64,000 nt of DNA from Asterochloris sp. CNOR1 (lineage: Eukaryota > Chlorophyta > Trebouxiophyceae > Trebouxiales > Trebouxiaceae). Position 1 is the first letter of the stretch; the number at the start of each line of letters is the position of its first letter. The position numbers were made by a program, and so were the translations under genes. Positions 22,509 to 33,313 of this stretch are shown one piece after another. The DNA lies in the NCBI GenBank assembly GCA_963969365.1, contig OZ017755.1, forward strand, positions 744,001 to 808,000. The letters run 5' to 3'. A model generated the notes under the pieces. It did not search any database. It saw nothing but the letters and a program-made list of their open reading frames with translations, and had not been told where the DNA came from.

Positions 22509-25500
22509 ATGCCCATCAATCAGCTTCCCAAAGGGTACGGGTTCACCTCCCGTCAGCTCCCAGCCTTGCAGCTGCTGGCCCTCAGGGAGTGCATCCGCAG
22601 CCAGCGTAGCACTCGACTCCCTGCCTCGCGTTGCCTGGCACCCAGGAGGGACAGGCAGCGAGCAGCCACATCTGCACTGGCAGGTGCCACAATGGAGGCG
22701 CCCGCTGAGAAGCAGGCTGCCCACAAGAAGCAGAGCTATGCCAGCATGATGACAGGAGACGAGCTGGACGAAGAGTATGGCAACGACACTGCTGGGCAGC
22801 CCAAGGGCAGGAAGGGAGGTAAAAGCTGATGGGCGCTGTTAGTCTGCATGACAAATGCAGATGGAGATCAGCAACCAAAGGGCTCAGGCAAGAGGCAGGG
22901 TCCAGATTGGCAGCAGTGGCTTGCATGGCAACAAGGGTGTGGGCCAACACAAAGGGCATGGAGAGGAGCTGTCTTTGCAATTGCCATCCTGCCGGCCATG
23001 TTCCTCACTAGATGCAGGCCTGCAGCCCGCCCTCTCCACAAGCGAGGGCATTGATTTGCATTTCACCTGCGCCCCAGGCTCCTGCAGCCCAGGCAGAGCT
23101 AGGGAACACGCCCTGCCACTCTGTCAAAGCTAGCAACGGCAGCTGTACACTGTATCTCCGACCGGCATCTTCTTGCAGCCACCTCCTTGTCGTCTCCCCA
23201 GTGTTGTCTGCAAGCAGTAATCTGGGGATGCTGGCAAGCATGGTCAACTGCCAAGCTGTGAGGCTCACGTGTCTCCTGTGGGCATTACCTGCACCCCACC
23301 TCCCTATCAGGCCCCTGCGGCAGTGCCATATTGGGAGGGAGGGCTCTGACAGCTTCATGTTCCAAGCTCACCCACAGCCCGCCTTCCGGCTGCCGTGCAG
23401 GTATCATCCTGCACCCCACCTCCCTGCCAGGCCCCTACGGCACAGGCGAGATCGGGAAGGAGGCCTATCGCTTTGTGGACTGGCTGGTCAGCGCTGGCCA
23501 GCAAATCTGGCAGGTGCTTCCCCTCGTGCCCCCAGAGGAGCAGTTCTGGTCTCCTTACTCAGGTCAGCTCAGGACACACACAGGGGTCTGGCAGGGGTTG
23601 CCTCAAGTGGCCAAGGAGCACTTATGGTCCCTCTCCCGGGACCTTACACAGGGCTTTGTGTTCTTGGGCTGTTTGCTGGACAGCACCAGCATGCAGATTT
23701 AGCAGGTATTGCCACAAGTGCGCTCAGAAGGGTGCTTCTGGTCAGCAATTCTGTTTTCATACTCACTGCCACACGTATACATCCGTTTGGAGTCCAGAAT
23801 GTGTTGAAGCAGTCTAAGCGTAGCCCCAGAGGACTTTGTCTGTTGCTTGGCCTGCACTCTCCAGACATTTGCAACACTGACCATGAGGGGTCTTCTCAGC
23901 TGGGAACACATCTGGATGCACCTGCTTCATGAAGATGGGCAAGAGGGTGAGCCCTGCAAGCAACTCCAGCCTCTTTAGGCATTGAGACGCTGGCATCTCT
24001 GTACAGGCTGCCCGCTGCTCATTGCCTTCCTGTACAGGAGTGGCTGCTCTGCGTGGACCGCTCTGCCAATGACTTTGCTGCTGCTGTGCAACAAGGCTGG
24101 AGATTCTCTACAAGGATATGTTGGTCAGCGCTGACAATGAGCTGGTGGAGACATGCAACCCTGTGCCTGAGCGATAAGTGTGGCCTCACTGCTGTCATTG
24201 TGCAGGGCTGGACGCCTTGTGCAGGAGTCAACTGCTGATTGTCATTGGCAAGCTCATTTGACACCAATAAATGCTGCCATGTAGGCCTGGACGCTCTGTG
24301 CGGCAACACACTGCTGATTGCCATTGATGAGCTCATGGAAGAGGGCCTGCTGGACACGGCTGACAAGCCCAAGAAGCAGCCCATTCAGTCGGCAGTGTTT
24401 GAGGAGGTGAGTCTGCCTTTTATCCAGCGCTTGCTGGCTGCAGTTGTTTGTCAGGACTGGTGGGGTCAGGCCCATGGGGCAGCCTTCTGAGTCGGCATTG
24501 TCTGGAGAGGCAGGGCGCTTACATCTGATTCATTTCATCTGGGCTGGCCCGCAGAAAGCAAGCAGGTTGGCAAGACATCACAGTGATCAGTGTACCATCT
24601 GCCTGAGATGCGCCCTGACCGCCCATTTCAGCACAAACAGAGGCAGCAATGCCCTGTGCCTCCAGCTGCACTTCCAGCCTGTGCGCAAGCTCTGGGGAGC
24701 CCTCCAGCTCAGTGGCTCTGTGCTGGCAGCTGATTGTCAACATCTCACTGACATGGCTCTTGTTCCCTCTGTGTAGGTGGCTGCAGCAAAGAAGCCCCTG
24801 CTCAAGAAGGCAGCCGACAGGCTGCTCAATGACAGCAAGTTCAAGTCGCTGCGCAGGGAGATGGACGCTTTCCGTCAGGAGAATTCCTGGGTGGAGGACT
24901 CAGCCCTCTTCTTCTGCCTCATCAAATTCCAGGTGGGGTTCTGTGAAGACAGAGGCCTGGGAACGTTGCAAGCTGGGTTGCTTGCATCCTTGCCCTTGCC
25001 TTGCACGTGTCAAGGTGAGGCTCTGAACAGAATCTGACCTGGGACGTTGCTGAGCCATGCTGCAACCCTCCAGCGGCCACTCAATGTCTCAGCACCTGTC
25101 TTGTGCCCATTGCATGGATGTGTGGCCCCAGGAGGACACTGAGGAGAGCAGTGCTGACGCCGCCCCATCACAGAGGTCCCTGCAGCTGTTCAGTAGGACG
25201 ACACCCAGCATTTGGCTCGGATGCTATGGCTGTGCCTGAGCAGCCCCACTGCAGGGCAGCATGCATGCGCTAGCGACAGCAGCGTATCCTCTTCAGCCCT
25301 GGAAGCCACACAGGACCAGCATTGGGGGACGCTGCGCAAGTAGCAGCACCTGGCACCGGCACACACCTGAGGCCCCATGTCTGCCCTGCAGGAAGACACC
25401 AAGGACAGGGCCTGGTGGACATGGTCCGACGAAGCACTGCGCAAACGGGAGCCCCAGGCAGTGCAAAGAGCCACAGAGAGGCACAAGGATGACATCGAAC

Positions 25501-28500
25501 GCTTCATCGCGCTGCAGTTCCTCTTTGACCGCCAGTGGAAGGCAGTCAAGGTGAGAATTGTGGTGATGCAGAAGCTGCTGGGGTGCCCCTGGCAAGGTAA
25601 CTTGTAGAAGCCCAGCTATGTCTCCTGGAACTGGCAGCCCTACACCTGACCCATGAGTGCAACTACAGGTTCTGCCATTCTCAAGGCCCCTGACTAAGCC
25701 TGCTGCCCATGCCTGGTGGCCTGCGCTCATGCTCCTGTTTGTTGTATGGTGCTGACACGCACGAACGCACCAGGCCAGGTCCAGCTGCCACGCACTATGG
25801 GCCTGCACCCTGGGGGTACATGCCAGGCTACTGCTGGCTTCCAGGAAGTGCCCCTGGCTTGCATCCAGTGACAGTGCCGGCCTGCGCATCAAGGCTGCCA
25901 TGGTCCTCCTGGTTGCGTTCTTGTGCTCTAAGAATGGATGGTGCCAGCCACAGGCCTAGCAGTCAAGGCTACAGGCCATACATAACCCCTACATGCCCTC
26001 AGCAGACCTGCTGCCGGTCCAATACTGCCCTGCGCCTGAGGCCCGCACGCTTGGCTGCCGCACGCTCATTTCCTGAATGATCACTGACGCTGCAGGCATA
26101 CGCCAATGACCATGCTGTCAAGATTGTGGGAGACATGCCCATCTACGTGGGTGGCCAGTCCGCTGATGTATGGGCACACCAGGAGCTGTTTGAGCTGACT
26201 GAGACCAGCGCGCCCGCAATGGTGTCCGGTGTGCCGCCAGATGCCTTCAGCGAGACGGGACAACTGTGGGGAAGCCCCCTGTATGACTGGAAGGTGGGGC
26301 AGGCACATCAAGGGCAGCTGCTGATGGACTGCAGACTCAAGGCATCAACTACAGGGCAGCACCCCTGTATGACTGGGAGGTGGGCAGGCAGCTGTGAAGG
26401 ACTACAAGGCAGGCCCTGGCACGCTGCACATATTAGGCAGTAGCTCTGGGCAGACAAGGCTGAGGACCATTGCTGACTTTGCAGAGCACGCCTGGCTGGC
26501 CTGCGCTTGCAAAAGAGCGCCGCTGTCTGCATTGCTGCAGGCACGCATGGCTGAGGATTTTGCATGGCTGTAGCATGCAGTCTGCTGGCCTGTGCTGCTG
26601 CAGATGGAGCCAAGATGTCACTGCTTTCAACTGCTGCAGGCCCACAAGGCTGAGGACTTCAAGTGGTGGAGCCAGCGCCTAGGCCGGGCCTTCCAGCTGT
26701 ATGACGAGACCCGAGTAGACCACTTCAGAGGCTTTGCAGGTGGGCATCGCAGAAATCAATGATTTACAGGTTTGCGTTACATGCTGCAGCTTTCAGAGGT
26801 GTGCAGCAGGCAAGCACTTACGGGGCTGGCAGCAGCATGCTATGGGCCATGCATGTGCGCAGCTGCACCCTCACCTGGGCAAGGCTTGGACTGTGTGCAA
26901 CGAGCGTTATGATGCCTGTGGGTGGAAGGGCCTCTAAGCCCGCAGCTGCTGACTTGCCCGCACAGAAAGCATATCAGACTTGACCTGGAATCTTCTTGAT
27001 GTGGGTGTGAGAAAGCTTCAAAACTTTGCTGAAGTTGGCTTTTTGACACAGGTTACTGGGCTGTGGAGGCAGACGCAGAGACTGCTATGAACGGCGTTTG
27101 GAAGAAGGGGCCAAATATTGACCTCTTTGAGGCTCTTGAAAAGGTGAGCTGCAGACTGGTGCATCACATTGAGACATATAGATGGGTGAGGGGCATGTGC
27201 GCACAGGCTCTGCTGCAGGCCTGCTTCTACAAGTTGCTGGCTGCTCTACTGTCTCAATAGACCGCTGCTTCAATGCTCTGTGGACTGCCAGAGCAGCCAG
27301 CACCTGACAGGAGGCCCACTGGCAGTGCCCAGCCACATGCACCGCCCACACAGCTCCGCATACCGGCTTATATCCACGCATGATGACTGTAGAAGCTTGC
27401 TGTGTAACTGCACCTGCTGGGCAGATGCACTCATCCCCTGAGAGTACACTCGCAGTGCCATTGAGGCAGCCTCTGCATGATGCTGCTGTGGGTCAGGTGG
27501 CTCTTCCTGTGCAGCTGGTCTGGGCCACATCCCCTTCTGACCTCACATTAGCTGCACTGTCTCATGCTGACTGAAATTCAGCTGCCTGTGCAGAGGTCAG
27601 GTCCTCTCACCCTTGCAGAGGACATTGAGTCCTTCGCCCGGGACGCAACCCCAGTTCCATCCGGCACTGCCCATATGCACAGCACCAGACCTCAAGCTTG
27701 CTCACATCCGCTTGTGCAGAGGCTGGGCCACGTCCCCATCATTGCAGAGGACCTGGGAGTGATCACCAGCGACGTGAATGAGCTGCGCAAGGCCATTGGG
27801 GCTCCTGGCATGGTGGTGCTACAATTTGCCTGGGGCAGTGGGGCGCAGAACACCCACATCCCCCACAACCACTATGAGAACTCCATTTGCTACCCAGGCA
27901 AGTTTCAGAGGGCGTCAAAGTTCTTGCAGGAATGACACTCGAGTCTCTCTGCCTCTTCTACTGAGCCTGCTGTGCACCTGGCACGTGACTCTCAACTCCA
28001 AGCAGCCACCAAAAAAACAAGCGAGTTTGCTGGCTGTATGAGGCAACGTCCCATTCCCATTCTGCAGTCAGAGCCCAGTGCATTGGCCATGCTGCACAAG
28101 CTCATGCAGATGCAGACGCCATGCTGCTGCACATGCTGCAACCTGCCCAGCTATTCACACAGCATGTGGTCCTCTATAGTACCCATTTCGTATCACCCCT
28201 GCAACAGCCCATATCATGATCTTTGGTCAGCCTGGTGGCTGTGGCTGTCAGACTACAGCACCATTCATTGCTCAAGTTCAATTGCAGAGGATTGCACTGT
28301 GTGGCTGCTCTGCATCCAGCCATACTTCATCACCCCCACAAACGCAGGCACGCTGCTGCTGCACACGCCGCACAGCACCCAGCAATCTGTCCACTTGTGG
28401 TGTTTCTCCAACGCTTTTGACAGAGCCACGCTGCTGCTGCAGGCACCCACGACAATGAGACGGCTGTGGGCTGGTGGAGGGATAGCGCCACTGAGAAGGA

Positions 28501-29254
28501 TAAGTCGTACCTCAAGCGCTATCTGAACACCAGTGGGAAGGACATTGCTGGAGACTTCATCAGGGAGGCCTTTAAGTCTGTGTCCAAGTCCAGCATCGTC
28601 ATGATACAGGCAAGTGCCTTGGCTCATGCCCTAGCCGATGTGCTGGCGGGTGTGTGAATGTGGGGGACTCCAGGTCATCTGGTGGACAGGGCCTGACACA
28701 TGGTGAGTGAGCATTCATGTGGGACACTGGCGGCCTGGTGCCGCCCAGGCAGGGGTTGCATGTTCAGACAGAGCAGGAATGTTATAATGATGGCGAGCGC
28801 TCGTGAGGCTACCAAAGGCCTTGAAATTGTCTCAGCGTGTCTGGCGGGTAGCAGGGCAGGGCCTCCCAAGTATGGGCATTCCCTGCACGCCTCACCACCC
28901 TCAGGAGCAGTGCGCAGCTGCCTGATTCTGAGTGAATAGGCCAGTGCCTGCCACGCTCAAGCCCATCCTGTGCAGCAGACCCAGGTGGCCAAGCACCTCA
29001 AGCTGATGCTGGAATCAGCCCAGGCCGGTTCACAAGTCTTTCAGCCTAAAAGGAGCACCACTGATATGCAGGATGTCATGCGCCTGGACAACACTGCACG
29101 CATGAACTTTCCTGGCACCACCAAGGGCAACTGGTCTTGGCGCATTGGGGACTCCGACGTCTGGAGCAAGCTGAAGAAGGAGGCAAAGGAGCTCAAACAG
29201 CTTGCAACAGATTATGATCGCCTGCCATACCCTCCATCGCTGCACAAGCCTTAA
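22509..29254 (+). CDS. DPE1: 4-alpha-glucanotransferase (disproportionating enzyme 1, GH77), plastid type
   Basis: Transfers alpha-1,4-glucan segments between malto-oligosaccharides in starch metabolism. Exons: 22509-22818, 23401-23562, 24285-24406, 24777-24932, 25392-25550, 26096-26293, 26640-26739, 27052-27143, 27720-27897, 28443-28609, 29072-29254; all phases agree, giving 608 residues. The first ~75 residues are Arg-, Ser- and Ala-rich and transit-peptide-like. GH77 landmarks: ILHPTSLPGPYGTGEIG, CGNTLLI, IVGDMPIYVGGQSADVW, RVDHFRGFAG (nucleophile Asp), IIAEDLGVIT (acid/base Glu), THDNETAVGWW (third carboxylate), ARMNFPGTTKGNWSWR. All three catalytic carboxylates are present, so it should be active. 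The introns after exons 9 and 10 begin with GC (CAG|GCAAGT), the only way to keep PGTHDN and MIQDVM in frame. Several introns contain degenerate copies of adjacent exons. The start was chosen as the first ATG with a plausible transit peptide; an upstream exon is not excluded. Confidence 0.95.
23280..23345 (+). repeat. Degenerate copy of DPE1 exon 2 start
   Basis: Lies in intron 1, exactly 120 bp upstream of the true exon. From 23288 the sequence matches the exon from 23408 at 32 of 35 positions, the first 18 being identical. The copy stays in the same frame and still reads LHPTSLSGPCG against LHPTSLPGPYG. Confidence 0.85.
23588..23746 (+). repeat. Two degenerate copies of DPE1 exon 2 end
   Basis: The exon end from about 23507 (CTGGCAGGTGCTTCC...) is echoed at 23588 (offset 81 bp) and again at 23702 (offset 192 bp from the aligned exon base). 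The second copy matches at about 30 of 45 positions without gaps; both keep the TGGTC block near the exon end. Neither is a usable exon by itself. Confidence 0.65.
24206..24262 (+). repeat. Degenerate copy of DPE1 exon 3 with acceptor and stop
   Basis: Matches the true exon (from 24285) at 39 of 54 positions, 79 bp upstream. It is preceded by TTGTGCAG, a plausible acceptor, and stays in frame for 17 codons (LDALCRSQLLIVIGKLI against LDALCGNTLLIAIDELM), then reaches TGA. It could act as a decoy or poison exon if spliced in. Confidence 0.75.
26360..26392 (+). repeat. Degenerate copy of DPE1 exon 6 end and donor
   Basis: The block at 26362 repeats the exon end and 5' splice site at 26277 with 22 of 24 bases identical (the shared 15-mer ends CTGTATGACTGG). 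Because it includes the donor-like AGGTGGG, the copy carries a second potential 5' splice site. Confidence 0.75.
26533..26572 (+). repeat. Degenerate copy of DPE1 exon 7 start
   Basis: TGCTGCAGGC followed by GGCTGAGGA repeats the acceptor and first codons of the true exon (26632 onward) 99 bp upstream. A weaker third version lies about 60 bp further upstream near 26470. Confidence 0.6.
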
Positions 29255-29621
29255 GTTGTACTCGCCATAGGCACATGAAGCCATGTGACAGAGTGAGCAT
29301 GTTGCCACACATGCCCCAACGCTTCAGAAACCACAAGCATGTCTTGGATATAGGCCTCCTATTGCAGGCAAAGCCACCGTTTGTCTGCAGCAGCATCTGC
29401 TTGCTCTGTCTTGAGTGCATAGCTTGAAGTGGAATTGCTTGCATGGTGCTCTTGACCTCCAAATCAATGAGATGACATTGTTGAACTCCTTTCAAAATGT
29501 GACTGGACCCAAGACCAGTTCAAACACATACTTGCAGTGAGGGGGAAGCTGCATTAGCAATGGCATGCAGCGCTTACACATAGACGTAGCAGGGGTTTGG
29601 TTGATACAAGATAGTCACAAG
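29255..29621. other. Convergent 3' flanks of DPE1 and PDX2
   Basis: A 367-bp gap between two stop codons on opposite strands. It holds the PDX2 polyadenylation signal; I see no gene. Confidence 0.6.
29574..29578 (-). terminator. TGTAA polyadenylation signal for PDX2
   Basis: TGTAA on the minus strand, about 45 bp after the PDX2 stop codon. TGTAA is the usual green-algal poly(A) signal. The assignment is by position and motif only. Confidence 0.5.
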
Positions 29622-31502
29622 CTAAGATGTCAAATAGGCGTCAGCTGAAGCTTGCTGCCGCTCATAGATGGGTAGCTTTGCAGGCTTGGGCCTTCGAGTG
29701 AGGCGCCCGCTCTCAGTCACATGCAAGTCCTCAGCAATACTTGCAGCATGCCCTCGTTCCAAGAGTTGCTGCTGAATCATGTCCACAAACAGTTTATGCC
29801 TGCAGTCGTGCACATAACTTCAAATTGGCTGGCGCTGTGCCAGGCAGCATCCCTTGCACTGAACATGCTCTGGCAGGAGCAGCCATGAGGCTCAAGCCAG
29901 ACAAATGTGATGTGCATCAGTGAATAAAGCTTGCGACAGAGCTGAATCAAAAGGCCACTGCTCAAGCAGAGGACCCCTGCCACCCTTTCCACAGGCATCA
30001 GGGTAGACCGATGGCTGCACTCACCATCTTAGGTCTGCTGTGAGCTCTGGGTGAAAGGCAGTGGCTAGCAGGTGCTTCTCCCTGACTGCCACCATCACGC
30101 TCTGCCTGCCACTTGCTGCACTCTGCTCAGCTGGCGTCAGGTGGTACTCAGCCAACACCTCCACTGCTGGCCCTGCCTCAATGACTGCAGGTGCCCTGCA
30201 GGAGTGCAGCCCTGCAGTGTGAGGACGGCAGGGCAACAGGGTGCACAGGACGGTCTTGCCTTGGAGGCAGCAGGCGCTCTGCTGGGTTGCAGGTGCCCAC
30301 ACCAGGAGAGGGCTGCTGTGCATCATTGATGGTTCTGCCTCAATGGCAGTAGACGCTATGCAGGTGTGGAGGGCTGGATCGAGGCAATTGCCTGTAACAG
30401 CGGAGAAGATGCAGGCTGTGCGGGAGTCTGACCAAAGGCTGGGCAGAGTGGGATGCTGGACGCATGGTTACCAAGGAGACATTCCTGCCAGGCCAGTTGT
30501 GCAGGTTGCTTGTACGGCAGGCAGAAGTTGTGCTCAGATGGAAGGGCTGGCCTGCATTGAATCCACATTGCCATGAAATCACCATGCTTGAGCCCGCGTG
30601 AGGTGCAGTCCACAGAACAGTGTGGTGAGCACTCGGTGTAAGCTCTGGCTTCATGTGATGAACATCATCCTGCACCTGCCCTGCTCCTGCCCCATCTCAG
30701 GAACAGTGCGCCAAATGGGACAGTCAGCCTCTGGCTGAGCCAGCCCGTCACCTGATGAACATCGCCCTGAAGTCGCCCTGCTCGGGGCCGATCTCAGGCA
30801 GACAGTCCGGCGGTGTGAGGTCAACCTCAAAGCTGTGGATCTGGGCTCCAAAGAAGTTTCTGTGCACGGTGCAGTCAAGACCTCCTAGCAGCGCCTGGCC
30901 GCCCTGTTTGACTCCTGCAGCAGGTGCAGTTGGTTAACAACACAGCAGGTACTTTGTCTAAGTAGGGCATGCAGTAGTTGAGGTGCAGCCTTGCAGGCGG
31001 CGCTGGCATCTCCAGCAGGTTCCAGGCTGCCCACAGTCAGAGCCTGACGAGACATCCACGTGGCAGGTGAAAGCCGCTCAATCGACTGCTCACACAACAT
31101 GTGCAGAGCGCTGCCAGAGACCACCCCCAGCCGGCTTGCAAGCAAGCTGCAGGCCTCCTGATCAAACTCCGTCAGCCCACCACTGTAAGTGTGCTCAAGC
31201 CCACCTGTCGCCCTGTCTGCCAGGAAGATGAGGCCTGCGCAGGTGCCCCACACGGGCTTGTGCTGGGCAGCATGGGCCTTCAGCTCTGGTATGAGGCCCC
31301 ATCGCTCAGCCACCAGGGCCATGGTGGTGCTCTCGCCGCCAGGGATGATCAAGCCATCTGCCTTGTGCAACTGCTCCTTGGTTCTGACCTCAAAGGCCTC
31401 CACTCCGGGTATACTGAGGAGAGTGGCAACATGCTCTGAAAAAGAGCCCTGCAGGGCCAGCACTCCCACCCTGATGGGACGCTCAGCATCCGCTTGTGTC
31501 AT
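29622..31502 (-). CDS. PDX2: Pyridoxal 5'-phosphate synthase glutaminase subunit
   Basis: Class I glutamine amidotransferase that releases ammonia from glutamine for PDX1 in vitamin B6 synthesis. Exons: 31205-31502, 30752-30914, 30025-30195 and 29622-29799, joining in phases 1, 2 and 2 to give 269 residues, close to plant PDX2 length. Visible family motifs: [13 protein letters not shown] near the N terminus, the PGGESTTM loop, the nucleophile Cys in [22 protein letters not shown], and His and Glu of the catalytic triad in FHPELT. The start is the first true ATG upstream of the conserved core, giving a leader of about nine residues; an earlier in-frame TTG at 31526 is not a likely start. No clear targeting peptide, in agreement with the cytosolic location known for plant PDX2. 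The intron after exon 2 contains a copy of that exon's end. It is head to head with the next gene. Confidence 0.95.
30657..30705 (-). repeat. Degenerate copy of PDX2 exon 2 end
   Basis: On the plus strand GATGAACATC... at 30657 aligns with 30754, offset 97 bp, at 35 of 45 positions. The copy lies in the intron just after the exon and includes the donor end. Confidence 0.8.
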
Positions 31503-31589
31503 CACAGTCAGCAATCGCACTGCCAAAGTGGAGCAGCGTAGGTCGCAATCCTATCGGACTGCCTGCCGCAGCAGATCAGATCCGGCACC
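31503..31589. promoter_or_regulatory. Compact bidirectional promoter
   Basis: Only 87 bp separate the PDX2 ATG from the nearest ATG of the plus-strand gene (168 bp if that gene starts at 31671). Both promoters must share this region or lie partly within transcribed leaders. No TATA box is evident. Confidence 0.4.
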
Positions 31590-33313
31590 ATGCTGTACGC
31601 GAGGGGTAACTACTTCTTGGACCGTCTTGCACGATGCCCTGTGATCCAGCCTCGCTTGTCACATGTCCTCATGGCAAAGAAAGAGGGAAGCTCTTCAACG
31701 CAGCGCCAGGCGTCCGCTACAGGCAAGAAAAAGGTGGGTTGATAGCTGATGTCCTGGTTGCTTGAAAGCTTCAGGATGTGGCGTTTCACGAGGCACCCGG
31801 GTTTTGATCCTGCGACCTTTGCAGGCCGCCCCATCTCAAACAATTGCAGAGCAAGGCGCGCAAACCCCCATGGGCCCTGGCGCCAATGCGCAGCACAGCG
31901 AGCAATTCCCTCTAGACCCTGATGTCCCAGTGCAGCAAAGCAAGCAGTTTCCTCTGGACCCTGAGCAACAGCCCCCTGCAACAAAAGGCAGGAGAAAGAA
32001 GGTCAGCATGCTGCCTTTGCAAGCTGCTGGTACCCACAATCCAGACCGCATGCTTCTGTCACACTCAAGCTGGCTGCCTGGCAGCCTGCTGACTGCAGTC
32101 TGCTGCTGCAGCAGGCTGCCTCTGACAGAGTGTGGCCCCCTGCAGATGACTTCTGTGTCAGAGCACTTAGACAATGGCACAGCCAACGGCACTGGCAAAG
32201 GTTCTGGGCCACAGCTGTCGTTCAGAAATTGGCTGCCAGGGAAGGAGAGTGTGAAGGTGAGCTGCCGCCTGCTATATCTACCGCTTAAACCCAATATCTC
32301 ATTGGCAGCCAACCTGCAGAGGGGTTCTAGCCCCATGCACCGTACATGTGTGCGCCCGCAGCCAACCCTGTGCTGCCCCGCTGGGGTTTCAGCTTGGTGT
32401 CATGGGCATGCTGCAGCTGTCTGCATTCCCGCAGCCAGCCGCCTGTCGCGCACAGCATTTGCGAGCTTTGCCCACCACACCTGCACATCAAGGGCCGTCG
32501 CCACACCTTCCTCCATCAACTCATGCTACATCTATTTTCGCGCTGTGCATACCTTCTGCCTGTGGAATGGGCTGCAAGTTCATGCACAAACGCGACACGT
32601 CTTTGGCACAGTGTTAGACAGATCGCAGTCGACCGTGCCCCTCTGCCTGATGGTGTGCAAAATGCCAGATGTCTGACAGCGGGTTCTGGATGTCGATTCC
32701 AGGGTCATTTCGTCACAGTTGTCCTGAGCCCCTTGAACCTGCCTGCAGGTCCTGCACATGAAGCCAAGTCCTGCCCCCTCACACACTAAGCGGAAGCCCT
32801 GACACCTGCTGGCAAAGTCTGCACAATGTGCCTTGAAGCTGGGCCCCTCAGAGCCACTGACTCTGCCTGGACTCATCATGTGCTGATCATGGCTCGTCTG
32901 TGTGCATGCAGATCCTGCATGTGGGGCCCAGGGTCACCCCCTCAGAGTATGTGGCAGCCATCCTCCCCCGAGCAGAGCTGCAGCAGGCATGCCAGAACCT
33001 GAAGGACCTCGAAAAGCACCTGCGCCAAGTCATCTGTCTGTCTGAAACGGTGCCCATCTACCCCATGAAATGGGACACGGGGCCTGAGAGTGACCTGCCC
33101 AAGGTGGTCTTCACAGATGAGAATTACGACAAGGGGGTCGCTGACGCCAGGTGCATCCTGCTGAGGGAAGTCAGGGAGGGCAGGCCTCACGACCCAGATG
33201 TGCCTGGGCCAGGAGAGGCAGGGCCTGACATCATGTCACAGAGGCGCGCAGGCACAGCCAAAGCTAAGAAGGGCCCGACTCGCCGAGGCAAGACGGCCCC
33301 TGCTCAGGCTTGA
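31590..33313 (+). CDS. Unknown four-exon protein with basic C terminus
   Basis: Exons 31590-31733, 31825-32001, 32146-32256 and 32912-33313 all join in phase 0, giving 277 residues; the clean phases make this a confident gene of unknown family. An alternative start is ATG 31671 (MAKKEG). Residues ~49-107 are Gln- and Pro-rich and contain a duplicated QFPLDP motif. Residues ~108-144 contain FRNWLPG. The last exon encodes a folded-looking segment (EYVAAILPRAELQQACQNL, then IYPMKWDTGPESDLPKVVF) and ends in a Lys/Arg-rich tail (KAKKGPTRRGK), possibly for nuclear location or nucleic-acid binding. No catalytic motif seen. The 656-bp intron 3 holds no other gene. Confidence 0.75.

Noticed and set aside
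23012-23932. 306-codon plus frame overlapping DPE1 exon 2
   Set aside because: Out of frame with the conserved GH77 sequence; a shadow frame in GC-rich DNA.
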